Assembly: GCA_048595745.1 (NCBI GenBank)
Contig: CP184361.1
Strand: one strand, 5' to 3'
From: Aquipseudomonas alcaligenes_A
Lineage (GTDB): Bacteria > Pseudomonadota > Gammaproteobacteria > Pseudomonadales > Pseudomonadaceae
DNA: 64,000 nucleotides
How positions within the stretch are numbered: position 1 is the first letter of the stretch; each line of letters starts with the position of its first letter. Shown here piece by piece: positions 1-9,900 of the stretch. The position numbers and the translations under genes were made by a program. Below the pieces are notes generated by a model. The model was not told the DNA's origin. It saw only the letters and a program-made list of their open reading frames with translations, and did no database searches.

Positions 1-1
1 C

Positions 2-484
<483 letters not shown>

Positions 485-640
485 GCGGCCCTGAACGGAA
501 GGCTTCTGCACCACCGTACCAGCGCCAGATACCCTGCATGGGGGAAGCATGGCCCGCAGTGCACCAGCCCTTTCAGCCAACGTGTTACGGCGGCAGACAA
601 GCTAGTCTGTCTCTTACACCAGGCAACAAGGAGAAGCGGT

Positions 641-949
641 ATGCAAGTCAACATCAGTGGACATCAACTGGATGTGACCGACGCTCTGCGTGACTATGTC
701 GGCGAGAAGTTGAGCCGGCTGGAACGCCATTTCGACAAGATCACCAATGTGCAGGTCATCATGGAGGTCGAGAAGCTGAAGCAGAAGATCGAAGCGACCC
801 TGCACATTGCCGGCGGTGAAATCGTGGCCAACGCCGAGCACGAAGACATGTATGCGGCCATCGACCTGCTGACCGACAAACTCGACCGACAACTGATCAA
901 GCACAAGGAAAAGCAGCTGGGTCGCCTGCAAGGCGCCACGGCTCGCTGA
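641..949 (+). CDS. hpf: Ribosome hibernation promoting factor (short HPF, S30AE family)
   Basis: 102 residues, the size of a short HPF consisting only of the S30AE/YfiA domain. It starts MQVNISGHQLDVTDALRDYV, the usual beginning of this family, and ends in a basic tail (KHKEKQLGRLQ). The protein binds the 30S decoding centre and promotes 100S dimers in stationary phase. A purine-rich AAGGAGAAG lies just upstream of the ATG. It sits 156 bp after rpoN and 13 bp before ptsN, so it is probably cotranscribed with both. Confidence 0.95.
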   Translation: MQVNISGHQLDVTDALRDYVGEKLSRLERHFDKITNVQVIMEVEKLKQKIEATLHIAGGEIVANAEHEDMYAAIDLLTDKLDRQLIKHKEKQLGRLQGATAR

Positions 950-962
950 CACCACCCCCCTC

Positions 963-1427
963 ATGATCCGACTCGAAACCATACTGACTCCCGCACGTTC
1001 TCTAGTGAACGTGCCGGGAGGCAGCAAGAAACGTGTACTCGAACAGATTGCCAACCTGGTTGCCCGCGATCTCACCGATCTGGACGCTCAGGACATCTTC
1101 GAAAATCTGATTGCCCGCGAGAAGCTCGGCTCCACCGGCTTCGGCAACGGCATCGCCATCCCGCACTGCCGCCTGCCGGGCTGTCAGGCGCCGATCAGCG
1201 CCGTACTGCACCTGGATGCGGCGGTGGACTTCGATGCCATCGACGGCGCGCCGGTCGATTTGCTGTTCGTCCTGCTGGTGCCGGAAGCGGCCACCGATGA
1301 GCATCTGGAGCTGCTCCGGCAGATCGCCAGCATGCTCGACCGCGCGGATGTGCGCGACCGTCTGCGCCAGGCACAGAGCAACGAGGGCCTGTACCAGGTC
1401 GTGGTCGACGTCCAGAGCGGCCACTGA
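963..1427 (+). CDS. ptsN: Nitrogen PTS enzyme IIA (EIIA-Ntr)
   Basis: 154 residues with a PTS EIIA type-2 domain. The phosphorylated histidine is His68 in the motif GIAIPHCR. EIIA-Ntr is the last phosphocarrier of the regulatory nitrogen PTS (PtsP-PtsO-PtsN); it transports no sugar and controls potassium and nitrogen/carbon responses by protein contacts. The product is full length. Its stop codon lies 14 bp before rapZ in the same operon. Confidence 0.95.
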   Translation: MIRLETILTPARSLVNVPGGSKKRVLEQIANLVARDLTDLDAQDIFENLIAREKLGSTGFGNGIAIPHCRLPGCQAPISAVLHLDAAVDFDAIDGAPVDLLFVLLVPEAATDEHLELLRQIASMLDRADVRDRLRQAQSNEGLYQVVVDVQSGH

Positions 1428-1441
1428 ACACGGGGGGCGTC

Positions 1442-2299
1442 ATGCGTCTGATCATCGTCAGCGGTCGTTCCGGCTCGGGCAAGAGCACTGCCCTCGACGT
1501 GCTGGAAGACAACGGCTTCTACTGCATCGACAACCTGCCGGCCGGCCTGCTGCCTGACCTGGCCGAGCGCGCCCTGTTGCAGACCGAGCTGCTGCATCCG
1601 CAGGTCGCCGTATCGGTGGACGCGCGCAACCTGCCCAGTCAGCTCAAGCGTTTTCCCGAACTGCTCGACGAGGTGCGCGCCCGTCATATCCAGTGCGACG
1701 TGCTGTATCTCGATGCCGACGAGGAGACCCTGCTCAAGCGTTTCTCCGAGACCCGCAGGCGCCACCCGCTGACCAATGAAGATCGCGCCCTGGCCGAGGC
1801 CATCCGCGACGAGGCCCTGCTGCTGGCGCCGATCATCGATCTGGCCGACCTGAAGATCGACACCACCCACCTCAACCTCTACCAGCTGCGCGACAGCATC
1901 AAGTTGCGCCTGCTGAACAAGCCGGAACCGGGTACCGCCTTCCTGGTCGAATCGTTCGGCTTCAAACGTGGCATGCCGGTGGACGCCGACCTGGTGTTCG
2001 ATGTGCGCTGCCTGCCCAACCCATACTGGAAGCCGGACCTGCGCGACATGTCCGGCCTGGAGGCACCAGTGGCGGAGTACCTGGCGGCACAACCGGATGT
2101 CGAGGAGATGTACCAGGACATCCAGGCCTACCTGAACAAGTGGTTGCCGCGCTTCGCCGCCAGCAACCGGGCCTACGTGACCGTCGCCATCGGCTGTACT
2201 GGCGGCCACCATCGCTCGGTGTACCTGGCCAATCGCCTGGGCGAGGCCCTTAAACCCGTACTGAAGAACGTCCAGGTTCGCCATCGCGACCTCGGCTAA
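1442..2299 (+). CDS. rapZ: RNase adapter protein RapZ
   Basis: 285 residues, normal for RapZ/YvcJ. A Walker A motif GRSGSGKS lies at residues 8-15 and the C-terminal domain carries the conserved GCTGGHHRSVYLANRL stretch. In E. coli RapZ binds GlmZ small RNA and guides it to RNase E, tuning glucosamine-6-phosphate synthase; in pseudomonads the target is less well defined. Start chosen at ATG 1442, 14 bp after ptsN. It is followed within 8 bp by ptsO, so translation is probably coupled. Confidence 0.95.
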   Translation: MRLIIVSGRSGSGKSTALDVLEDNGFYCIDNLPAGLLPDLAERALLQTELLHPQVAVSVDARNLPSQLKRFPELLDEVRARHIQCDVLYLDADEETLLKRFSETRRRHPLTNEDRALAEAIRDEALLLAPIIDLADLKIDTTHLNLYQLRDSIKLRLLNKPEPGTAFLVESFGFKRGMPVDADLVFDVRCLPNPYWKPDLRDMSGLEAPVAEYLAAQPDVEEMYQDIQAYLNKWLPRFAASNRAYVTVAIGCTGGHHRSVYLANRLGEALKPVLKNVQVRHRDLG

Positions 2300-2307
2300 G
2301 GACTGCA

Positions 2308-2580
2308 ATGCCCACCCGCGAGATCACCATCATCAACAAGCTCGGCCTGCACGCGCGCGCTGCCGCCAAGTTCGTCGGCGTGGCCAGCAGCTTCCCCTGC
2401 CAGGTCCGCGTGGGCCGCTCGCCGGAAGCGCTGGTAGACGGCAAGAGCATCATGGCGGTGATGATGCTGGCCGCCGGCAAGGGCACCAGCCTGCACCTGT
2501 CTAGCGAGGGCGAACAGGCCGACCAGGCACTGGACGCCCTGGCGGCGCTGATCGACAACAAGTTCGACGAAGGCGAGTGA
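2308..2580 (+). CDS. ptsO: Nitrogen PTS phosphocarrier protein NPr (HPr-like)
   Basis: 90 residues, a single HPr fold. The phosphoryl-accepting His15 is in KLGLHARAAAKF, and the regulatory-serine region reads LVDGKSIMAVM (Ser47). It carries phosphate from PtsP to PtsN (EIIA-Ntr). It is the last gene of the operon; a strong hairpin terminator follows. In P. aeruginosa several genes lie between ptsO and pmbA, but here pmbA follows directly in convergent orientation. Confidence 0.94.
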   Translation: MPTREITIINKLGLHARAAAKFVGVASSFPCQVRVGRSPEALVDGKSIMAVMMLAAGKGTSLHLSSEGEQADQALDALAALIDNKFDEGE

Positions 2581-2593
2581 ACGCCGACTCATG

Positions 2594-2620
2594 AAAAAAG
2601 GGGCCCACGGGCCCCTTTTT
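2594..2620. terminator. Bidirectional rho-independent terminator between ptsO and pmbA
   Basis: An A-run, a GC stem (GGGGCC paired with GGCCCC around 2600-2615) and a T-run form a near-symmetric intrinsic terminator. It separates two convergent genes, so it can work on both strands. Confidence 0.88.
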
Positions 2621-2634
2621 CGTTGCGCAGCCGA

Positions 2635-3981
2635 TCAGCTGCCGGCGACGGTCATGCGCTCGATCAGCACCGAGCCGGTGCGAATATTGCCGCGCAGCTC
2701 CAGGTCGCAGCCAACCGCGACGATCTGGCGGAACATATCCTTGAGGTTGCCAGCGATGGTCACTTCCTGCACCGGGAACTGGATCTCGCCATTCTCCACC
2801 CAGAAGCCGGCGGCGCCGCGCGAGTAGTCGCCGGTGACCAGGTTGAGCCCCTGCCCCATCAGCTCGGTCACCAGCAGGCCACGCCCCATACGCTTGATCA
2901 GGGCCTGCTGATCCTCGTCGCAATGGTTGACGAACAGGTTGTGCACGCCCCCGGAATTGGCCGTGCTGGGCAGGCCCAGCTTGCGCCCGGAATAGGTGCC
3001 GAGGACATAGGACACCAGCTCGCCGCCAGCGACGAAGGGCTTGGCATAGGTGGCCAGGCCATCGCCATCGAAGGTCGCGCTACCCATGGCCCGCGGAATG
3101 TGCGGGCGCTCGTCAAGGTTCAGCCACTCGGGGAACAGACGCTGACCCAGCGCCCCTTCGAGGAACGAGGAATGGCGGTACAGGTTGCCGCCGGAAATGG
3201 CTGCGAGGAAATGCCCGAACAAGCCGGTGGCCAGTTCCGCGGCAAACAGCACCGGCACCTCGCACGTCGGCACCGGACGCGCACCGAGGCGCGCCACGCT
3301 GCGCTCAGCGGCCTTGCGCCCGATCGACAGCGGATCGGCGAGCAGCTCGCCCTGGCGGTTGACGTCATACCAGTAGTCGCGCTGCATCTGCCCCTCGCCC
3401 TCGGCGATCATCACGCAACTGAGGCTATGCCGGGTGCTGGCATAGCCGCCGACGAAGCCATGGCTGTTGCCATAGACGCGGCAGCCCTGATGGGTGCTGA
3501 GGCTGGTACCGTCGGCGTTGCTGATGCGTTTGTCGGTGGCGAAGGCCGCCGCCTCGCAAGCCAGGGCCAGTTCCACCGCCTGCTCCGGCGCGATGCCCCA
3601 GGGGTGATAGAGGTCCAGATCCGGCAGTTCGCGCGCCATCAGCGCGGCGTCGGCGAGGCCGGCACAATCGTCCTCGGAGGCATGCCTGGCGATAGCCAGG
3701 GCCGCCGCCACCGTCTCGCGAATGGCCGCCTCGCCGCTCGCCGAGGTGCTGGCCGATCCCTTGCGCTGGCCGACATACAGGGTGATGCCGAAGCCCTGGT
3801 CGCGGTTGAACTCGACCGTCTCGACCTCGCCCTGGCGGACCGTGGTGGACAAGCCCTGCTCCATCGACACCGCCACTTCACAGGCGCTGGCGCCCTGGCG
3901 GCGCGCCTCGGCGATGATCTGCTCGACCTGCGCCTGCAGGTCCGGCAGGGCCTGAGGGCCCACTGCTTGTGCTGAACTCAT
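2635..3981 (-). CDS. pmbA: Metalloprotease-related protein PmbA (TldE)
   Basis: 448 residues from the chosen start MSSAQAVGPQ at 3981, which has a good GGAG ribosome site; an in-frame extension to 4083 has no support because it runs into the darP leader region. PmbA/TldE is the partner subunit of TldD. The TldD/TldE heterodimer is a cytosolic protease that matures or degrades peptides such as microcin B17 precursor and CcdA. TldE itself lacks the HExxxH metal motif, as expected for this paralog. tldD is encoded nearby on the same strand, with darP between them on the other strand. Confidence 0.93.
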   Translation of the reverse strand: MSSAQAVGPQALPDLQAQVEQIIAEARRQGASACEVAVSMEQGLSTTVRQGEVETVEFNRDQGFGITLYVGQRKGSASTSASGEAAIRETVAAALAIARHASEDDCAGLADAALMARELPDLDLYHPWGIAPEQAVELALACEAAAFATDKRISNADGTSLSTHQGCRVYGNSHGFVGGYASTRHSLSCVMIAEGEGQMQRDYWYDVNRQGELLADPLSIGRKAAERSVARLGARPVPTCEVPVLFAAELATGLFGHFLAAISGGNLYRHSSFLEGALGQRLFPEWLNLDERPHIPRAMGSATFDGDGLATYAKPFVAGGELVSYVLGTYSGRKLGLPSTANSGGVHNLFVNHCDEDQQALIKRMGRGLLVTELMGQGLNLVTGDYSRGAAGFWVENGEIQFPVQEVTIAGNLKDMFRQIVAVGCDLELRGNIRTGSVLIERMTVAGS

Positions 3982-4070
3982 GTTGCACTCCAACGACGGG
4001 AGGCCGGTCCGCTGCGGACAGGCTCCCCCTGACTGGTTATCATGACAGCGTTTCCATCCGGACCGCCCCC

Positions 4071-4592
4071 ATGGCTGATTCATACGACGAAGACTTCTCC
4101 GGCGAGAAGAGCAAGACCCAGATCAAGCGCGAACTGCACGCCCTGCAGGATCTCGGCGCCCGCCTGACCACCCTCAAGCCCGAGCTGATCGCCAAGCTGC
4201 CGATCACCGACGGCCTGCGCAAGGCCCTGGCCGAAGCCCCTAAACACACGGCCAATGCCGCCAAGAAGCGCCACGTCCAGTTCATCGGCAAGCTCATGCG
4301 CGACCAGGACATCGACGCCATTCTGGCGCTGATCGACCAGGTCGACAGCTCCACCCGCGAATACAACGAGCGCTTCCACAATCTGGAGCGCTGGCGTGAC
4401 CGCCTGATCGCCGGCGACGACAGCACCCTGGAGAGTTTCGTCGCCGACTATCCGGAGGCCGACCGCCAGCACCTGCGCAGCCTGATCCGTCATGCCCAGC
4501 ATGAAGCGGCCCACAACAAGCCGCCCGCCGCCGCGCGCAAAGTCTTCAAATACATCCGCGATCTGGACGAGGTCCAGCGCGGCCTGCGTTAA
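4071..4592 (+). CDS. darP: Ribosome biogenesis protein DarP (YjgA, DUF615)
   Basis: 173 residues beginning MADSYDEDFSGEKSKTQIKR, typical of the YjgA/DarP family: a charged, highly helical protein that binds late 50S precursors. The start at 4071 was preferred over an upstream in-frame ATG at 3969, which would overlap the pmbA start and has no family similarity. It is transcribed divergently from pmbA (89 bp apart) and ends 36 bp before the convergent tldD gene, the usual arrangement in Pseudomonas. Confidence 0.92.
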   Translation: MADSYDEDFSGEKSKTQIKRELHALQDLGARLTTLKPELIAKLPITDGLRKALAEAPKHTANAAKKRHVQFIGKLMRDQDIDAILALIDQVDSSTREYNERFHNLERWRDRLIAGDDSTLESFVADYPEADRQHLRSLIRHAQHEAAHNKPPAAARKVFKYIRDLDEVQRGLR

Positions 4593-4617
4593 CGCCCCGG
4601 ATCACCAGGCGCGTCCC

Positions 4618-4642
4618 GCACCGGCGCCTCAGGCGCCGGTGC
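4618..4642. other. Perfect 12-bp-arm inverted repeat at the darP/tldD convergence
   Basis: GCACCGGCGCCT and its exact complement lie around a single central base. The right arm contains the last codons of tldD. There is no T-run, so it is either a rho-independent-like transcript end hairpin or a chance GC palindrome. Confidence 0.45.
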
Positions 4643-6086
4643 CGCCCACGGTGATCGCGTCGATCTTCAGGGTCGGCTGGCCGACGCCCACCGGCACCGA
4701 CTGACCGTCCTTGCCGCAGGTGCCCACACCACTGTCCAGCGCCAGGTCGTTACCGACCATGGACACCCGGCTCATCGCCTCCGGCCCGTTGCCGATCAGG
4801 GTCGCGCCCTTGACTGGCGCGGTGATCCTGCCGTCCTCGATCAGGTAGGCCTCGCTGGTGGAGAACACGAACTTGCCGCTGGTAATGTCGACCTGGCCGC
4901 CGCCGAGGTTGGCGCAGTAGATGCCGCGTTTCACCGAGCGGATGATTTCTTCCGGATCGCTCTCGCCGGCCAGCATGTAGGTGTTGGTCATGCGCGGCAT
5001 CGGCAGGTGCGCGTAAGACTCGCGCCGGCCGTTGCCGGTCGGGGCCACGCCCATCAGGCGTGCGTTCAGCTTGTCCTGCATGTAGCCCTTGAGCACGCCG
5101 TTCTCGATCAGCGTGGTGCACTGGGTGCGGGTGCCTTCGTCGTCCAGGCTCAGCGAGCCGCGGCGGCCCGCCAGGGTGCCATCGTCGACGATGGTGCACA
5201 GGCTCGACGCTACCCGCTCACCGACCTTGCCGCTGTAGGCCGAGCTGCCCTTGCGGTTGAAGTCGCCCTCCAGGCCATGACCGACTGCCTCGTGCAGCAG
5301 CACGCCGGACCAGCCGGCGCCCATCACCACCGGCAGGGTGCCGGCCGGCGCGGGAATCGCCTCCAGGTTGACCAGCGCCTGGCGCAATGCCTCGCGGGCG
5401 TAGCCCTTGGCACGCTCCTCGCCGTGCTGATCGAGTTCGAGGAAGTAGCGATAGTCGCTGCGCCCGCCACCACCGTGACCACCGCGCTCGCGGCGGCCGT
5501 TGTGCTCAACGATGACGCTGACGTTGAAACGCACCAACGGACGGATGTCGGCGCCCAGGCTGCCATCACTGGCAGCCACCAGCACATGGTCCCAGACCCC
5601 GGCCAGGCTGACCGTGACCTGCTTGATGCGCGGATCGAGGCTACGGGTGAACTGGTCGATGCGCTTGAGCAGCTCGACCTTCTCGGCACGCTCCAGCACT
5701 TCCAGCGGGTTGTCCTGGGCATACAGCGCCACCACCGCCGGGCTGGCGAAGGCCTGCACGCGGCCCTGTTGGCCCGCGCGGGCAATCGAGCGAGCGGCGC
5801 GCGCCGCCTGGCTCAGGGCCTCGGCATGGATGGCGTTGCTGTAGGCGAAACCGGTCTTCTCGCCAGACTGGGCGCGCACGCCAACGCCCTGATCGAGGTT
5901 GAAGCTGCCTTCCTTGACGATGCCGTCCTCCAGCACCCAGGACTCGGAGACCTGGCTCTGGAAGTACAGATCGGCGGCGTCGATGCCGGGGCCGGCCAGT
6001 TCGCCGAGGATCGCCGGCAGCTGCTCGATGGTCAGGTTACCAGGGCTCAGCAGATGACCGCTGACGCGGCCGAGGATATCGCTCAT
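4629..6086 (-). CDS. tldD: Metalloprotease TldD
   Basis: 485 residues, normal family length. The zinc motif HExxxH is present as HEAVGH at residues 265-270, within the conserved GVLLHEAVGHGLEGD stretch. TldD supplies the catalytic metal site in the TldD/TldE cytosolic protease. The start codon overlaps the stop of the upstream nitrilase-family gene by 4 nt (ATGA), showing an operon. The C-terminal part (MVGNDLALDSGVGTCGKDGQ) is also typical. Confidence 0.95.
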   Translation of the reverse strand: MSDILGRVSGHLLSPGNLTIEQLPAILGELAGPGIDAADLYFQSQVSESWVLEDGIVKEGSFNLDQGVGVRAQSGEKTGFAYSNAIHAEALSQAARAARSIARAGQQGRVQAFASPAVVALYAQDNPLEVLERAEKVELLKRIDQFTRSLDPRIKQVTVSLAGVWDHVLVAASDGSLGADIRPLVRFNVSVIVEHNGRRERGGHGGGGRSDYRYFLELDQHGEERAKGYAREALRQALVNLEAIPAPAGTLPVVMGAGWSGVLLHEAVGHGLEGDFNRKGSSAYSGKVGERVASSLCTIVDDGTLAGRRGSLSLDDEGTRTQCTTLIENGVLKGYMQDKLNARLMGVAPTGNGRRESYAHLPMPRMTNTYMLAGESDPEEIIRSVKRGIYCANLGGGQVDITSGKFVFSTSEAYLIEDGRITAPVKGATLIGNGPEAMSRVSMVGNDLALDSGVGTCGKDGQSVPVGVGQPTLKIDAITVGGTGA

Positions 6087-6937
6087 GGTTGCTCCGTGGG
6101 CGCCGGACCGGGTTGTTCCGGCGCGATGAATCGTCTGTGAAGGGCCACCGGCATGCGCTGGCGAATCGCCGCCTGCTCGGAGGCATCGCGGCTGGCCAGC
6201 AGCACCGCCTCACCCAGGGGCTGTTCGGCGAGCACACGGCCCCAGGGGTCGATGATCGCCGAATGGCCGAAGGTCTCACGGCCACCCGGGTGGCTGCCGC
6301 CCTGTCCTGCCGCCAGCACATAGCACTGGGTTTCAATGGCGCGCGCGCGGGTCAGCACCTGCCAGTGCGCCGCGCCGGTAACAGCGGTGAAGGCCGCCGG
6401 TGCGCTGATCAGCTCGGCGCCCGCCTCGCGCAGGCGGCTGTACAGCTCGGGGAAACGCAGGTCGTAGCACACCGTCAGGCCGAGCCGGCCGACCGGGGTG
6501 TCGGCCACTACCACGCGTCCACCGAAGGCATAGTCGTCCGACTCGCGATAGCGGCCGCGCGCATCGGCGACATCCACGTCGAACAGGTGCAGCTTGTCGT
6601 AGCGGGCGGCGCGCTCGCCGTGCTCATCGATCAGCAGGGAACAGGCATGTGCCTTGGCGCTGGGCTGGCCGTCTGGCGGCAGGGGAATGGTGCCGGCGAC
6701 TATCCACAGGCCCAGATCATGAGCGCTCTGGCGTAGCCAGGGCAGGATCGGTCCCTGGCCTTCGGCCTCGGCACGGCCGAGCGCGGCCAGGTCGCGGCGA
6801 CCCATGGCGGCGAAGTTTTCCGGCAGCACGGCAAGACGCGCCCCCGCCTCGGCGGCCTGCTGCAGCAGGCGGTGAGCGGCGGCAAGGTTGGCCAGGACAT
6901 CGTCCTGGCTGACCATCTGGATTACGGCGAGGGACAT
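6083..6937 (-). CDS. Carbon-nitrogen hydrolase (nitrilase superfamily, Nit-like amidase)
   Basis: 284 residues. The Glu-Lys-Cys catalytic triad is visible: Glu40 (AVLPENF), Lys115 (RYDKLHLFD) and Cys157 (LTVCYDLRFPE). The CYDLRFPE version is shared with Nit1/Nit2-type amidases that deaminate side-products such as deaminated glutathione or alpha-ketoglutaramate, so a metabolite-repair role is plausible, though the substrate cannot be read from sequence. It lies between yhdP upstream and tldD downstream on the same strand and overlaps tldD by 4 nt. Confidence 0.88.
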   Translation of the reverse strand: MSLAVIQMVSQDDVLANLAAAHRLLQQAAEAGARLAVLPENFAAMGRRDLAALGRAEAEGQGPILPWLRQSAHDLGLWIVAGTIPLPPDGQPSAKAHACSLLIDEHGERAARYDKLHLFDVDVADARGRYRESDDYAFGGRVVVADTPVGRLGLTVCYDLRFPELYSRLREAGAELISAPAAFTAVTGAAHWQVLTRARAIETQCYVLAAGQGGSHPGGRETFGHSAIIDPWGRVLAEQPLGEAVLLASRDASEQAAIRQRMPVALHRRFIAPEQPGPAPTEQP

Positions 6938-6981
6938 GGAAACTTCCGTCCGATTGATACCTGCATCCTACCGCAAGTCAC

Positions 6982-9900
6982 TCAGCGCGGCTTCTCGAAC
7001 GGCTTCTCGAAGCTGATCTCCGGGTCCTGCCAGGGCCCCTTGACCTTGTACTGCACGCTGGCGAAGCGGGCCACGCGATCCCCCAGCAGCTTGTCGGCAA
7101 TGAACAGCGCGCCGCCGACGGCCGGCGCACCGACAATCAATGCGGCCAGCGGCAGGTTGTTGGTCACCGGCAGGGTCACCAGCAGCTTGGCATCGATCTG
7201 CTCACGTGCCATGTCCAGAGTACCGTTCAGCTCCAGGGTGCTGGATGGACCAACGACCTTGAGTGGCTCGCGAGTCTGGAAAACGCCATCCTGGCCGACC
7301 AGCAGGGTCTTGGTGGTGTCGTAGCTGAAGCCCTTGCCAAGCAGGTCGGAGAAGTCCAGGCGCAGGCGACGGCTGATCGAGTTGAAGTTGAGCAGGCCGA
7401 ACACGCGCAGGGCCGAGGCCGAGCCCTGCACTTCGACGAACTGACCCTTGCGCAGGCTGGCATCCAGACTACCGGACAACCGTTGCAGGCCGAACCAGGC
7501 GGGCGAGCCAGGCCAGCGGGTATCCATGTCCAGGCGGAAACGCTCGCTGGTGGCGCTCGGCGCATAGCCCCAGGCGCTGAGGATATCGGCCAGGTTCTTG
7601 CCCTCGATACGCCCCTTGTACCAGCTGGCACTGCTACCGGCAGCGCCTTCCCAGCCCAGCTCGCCACCGACCTTGAGCCCCTTGAGGTCAAGCTTGAGTT
7701 CACTGAAGCGCACGCCCTGCGGAGAGGGCCGGGCCTTGAGCGACCAGGCGCCGATCAGCGCATCGCCCTGCATCACCCTGGCGATGCGCACATCCACTGC
7801 GGGGATCTGCCGCGGGTCGACCGTCGCCAGCGGGTCGGGCTTGTCCGGCACCGGCGCGCCAGCCTCGGGCGGCTGGGCCGGCGGAAAGCTGAGACGGGCC
7901 AGGTCGATGTCGATGGGCGCGCCTTTGGCATCGGGCAGGCCGACCCTGCCTTCCAGCAGGGCACTGCTCAGGTCGAGTTGCCAGCCGCCCTGCACCGGTG
8001 CCAGCTTCACGCCCAGATTATCGACCTGGGTACCGAAGCCACTGAATTGATCGATGCGCAAATCAGCTCCGGCAAACAGCTTGCGATTCTGCCCGTCACC
8101 GGCCAGCGCCTGGTAGGGCTGTAGCGCCGCCTGCCAGGCACTCCAGTCGAATTCGGCGAGACGCCCGCTGACCCGCAACCCCGCCGTGCTCGGCAGGCGC
8201 GCCGGATCGCCGCCCAGACGCAGCTCACCACGACCATTGCCGAACTGCCCCGGCGGCGCGGCCAGCGCCAGGTTGGCCAGGCCGCCATGGTCCAGCCAGT
8301 AGCGCCGTTCCGGGCCCTGCAGGGTCATACGCCAGCTGGTGCTGCGCTCAGCCGCGGCAGGCTTGGCGAAGGGAGCCGGCAGGTTCACCGCAAGCCCCTT
8401 GAGGTTGGAGTCGACGCGCAGCTGGCTGTCGCCGCCATCGAGAATCAGGCTCAGCTGATAGGGCAGCTCACCACTGAGCGGCAGTGGCTGCGTGACACCG
8501 AGCCAGCTGCTCAGGCGATTCAACGCCACCCGACCATTGACCTCAATACGGCTGCGCGCCTTGCCGCGCGCGCCCTGCGCCAGGGCACGCCCACGCACCG
8601 CATGCCCGAGCACCTGGGCGCGAATATCCGGTGCGCTGAGGCCGCTGGCGCTGTTGAAACGGAAGGCTCCAGCAAGCTGGCTCAGCTCCAGCTCGGGGGT
8701 ACTGATCTTAAGCTGTGCCCCCTGGGTGGCGAAGTCCACCTGGATCTGCGGCTTCTGCCCCTGGCTCAGGGGGATATCCAGTTTCAACTTGCCGCTCAGC
8801 GGCCCCTGCCCCTGCCAGCCGGCGAAGGTCTCGGCCGTACCGATGGGCGCTTCCTGGAGAATCTTAAGGGCATCGGGCAGGCTGCTCTCCAGCTCGCCCG
8901 CCAGCGCCAGGCGCGGTGGCTGGCCGTTGGCGGCCTTGGGAATGCTGACCGTCACGTCGCGGACCCGGCTATCTAGAATGCGGGCTGCAGGCACGCGCAC
9001 GTCGACGCCATCGTCCTCGATCAGTACTTCGCCGCGCGCCTCGCGCAGGCTCGGCCAGCCAGGCTGGAAAGCCAGCTCGGCACCGTTCACCAGAAAATAC
9101 AGGCTGATGCTGCGAGCCGCCTCGTCGGCGCCCTTGGCCAGCGAACCCTGGTACTGGAACCAGCCATCCTCGATATGCCCGGCGCGAATTGCCGTCTGCA
9201 GCCAGTCGGCCAGGGCCGGGCTCAGGCCCGGCGAGCGGGTCGGCAGGTACTTCTTGGCCTGCAGCGCATCGCCGTCCTTGAGACCGACACGCAGGTCCAT
9301 GTAGTCCTCTTGCGCCGGGTCCTTCTTTAGCCGGACCAGGAAATCGCCCGCTACCCGCCCCTCGTCGCCCACCACCTGCAGGTACGGGCTCTGCAGGGTG
9401 AAACCCTCCTCATCCAGCTCCCACAGCAGGCGCGCGCCCGCCTGGCGGTAGCGCCACATCTCGGGGAACAGCTCCGGGAAGTGCAGGCCGAAGTTCTCGC
9501 TGGCGGTCAGCCCTTCGCCGCTACCAAGGTCGCCGCGCACGCTGCCGCTGGCATTCTCTACCGCCGGCGAGCCATGCCAGGCGCCGATGCTGACGCGCTC
9601 CAGGTTGGCCGAATAACGCACCCGCGTGGCGTCGCTCAGCTGCGGACGGTAGTCGAGCTGCACGTTGCGCAGGGCGCCACTTGGCCGCAGCGCTTCCAGG
9701 GCCTCGGTAGCGGCATCGGGCAGCGGCGCCAGGGCCAGAATCACCGGGCTCAGGGGGGTCAAGTCGAGGCGGTCGGCACTGAGCGCCCAGCGCTGCACCT
9801 GCCCCTGGACATCGAGTTGCTGGCTCAGGGCCAGTTGCACCTCGCCCCAGCGGGTATCACCCAGACTCAACGCCAAACCGTCCACCAGCAGATCGAAACC

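Noticed and set aside
3982..4083. N-terminal extension of pmbA
   Set aside because: The added residues lack family similarity and would overlap the start of divergent darP; the internal start has a clear GGAG site.
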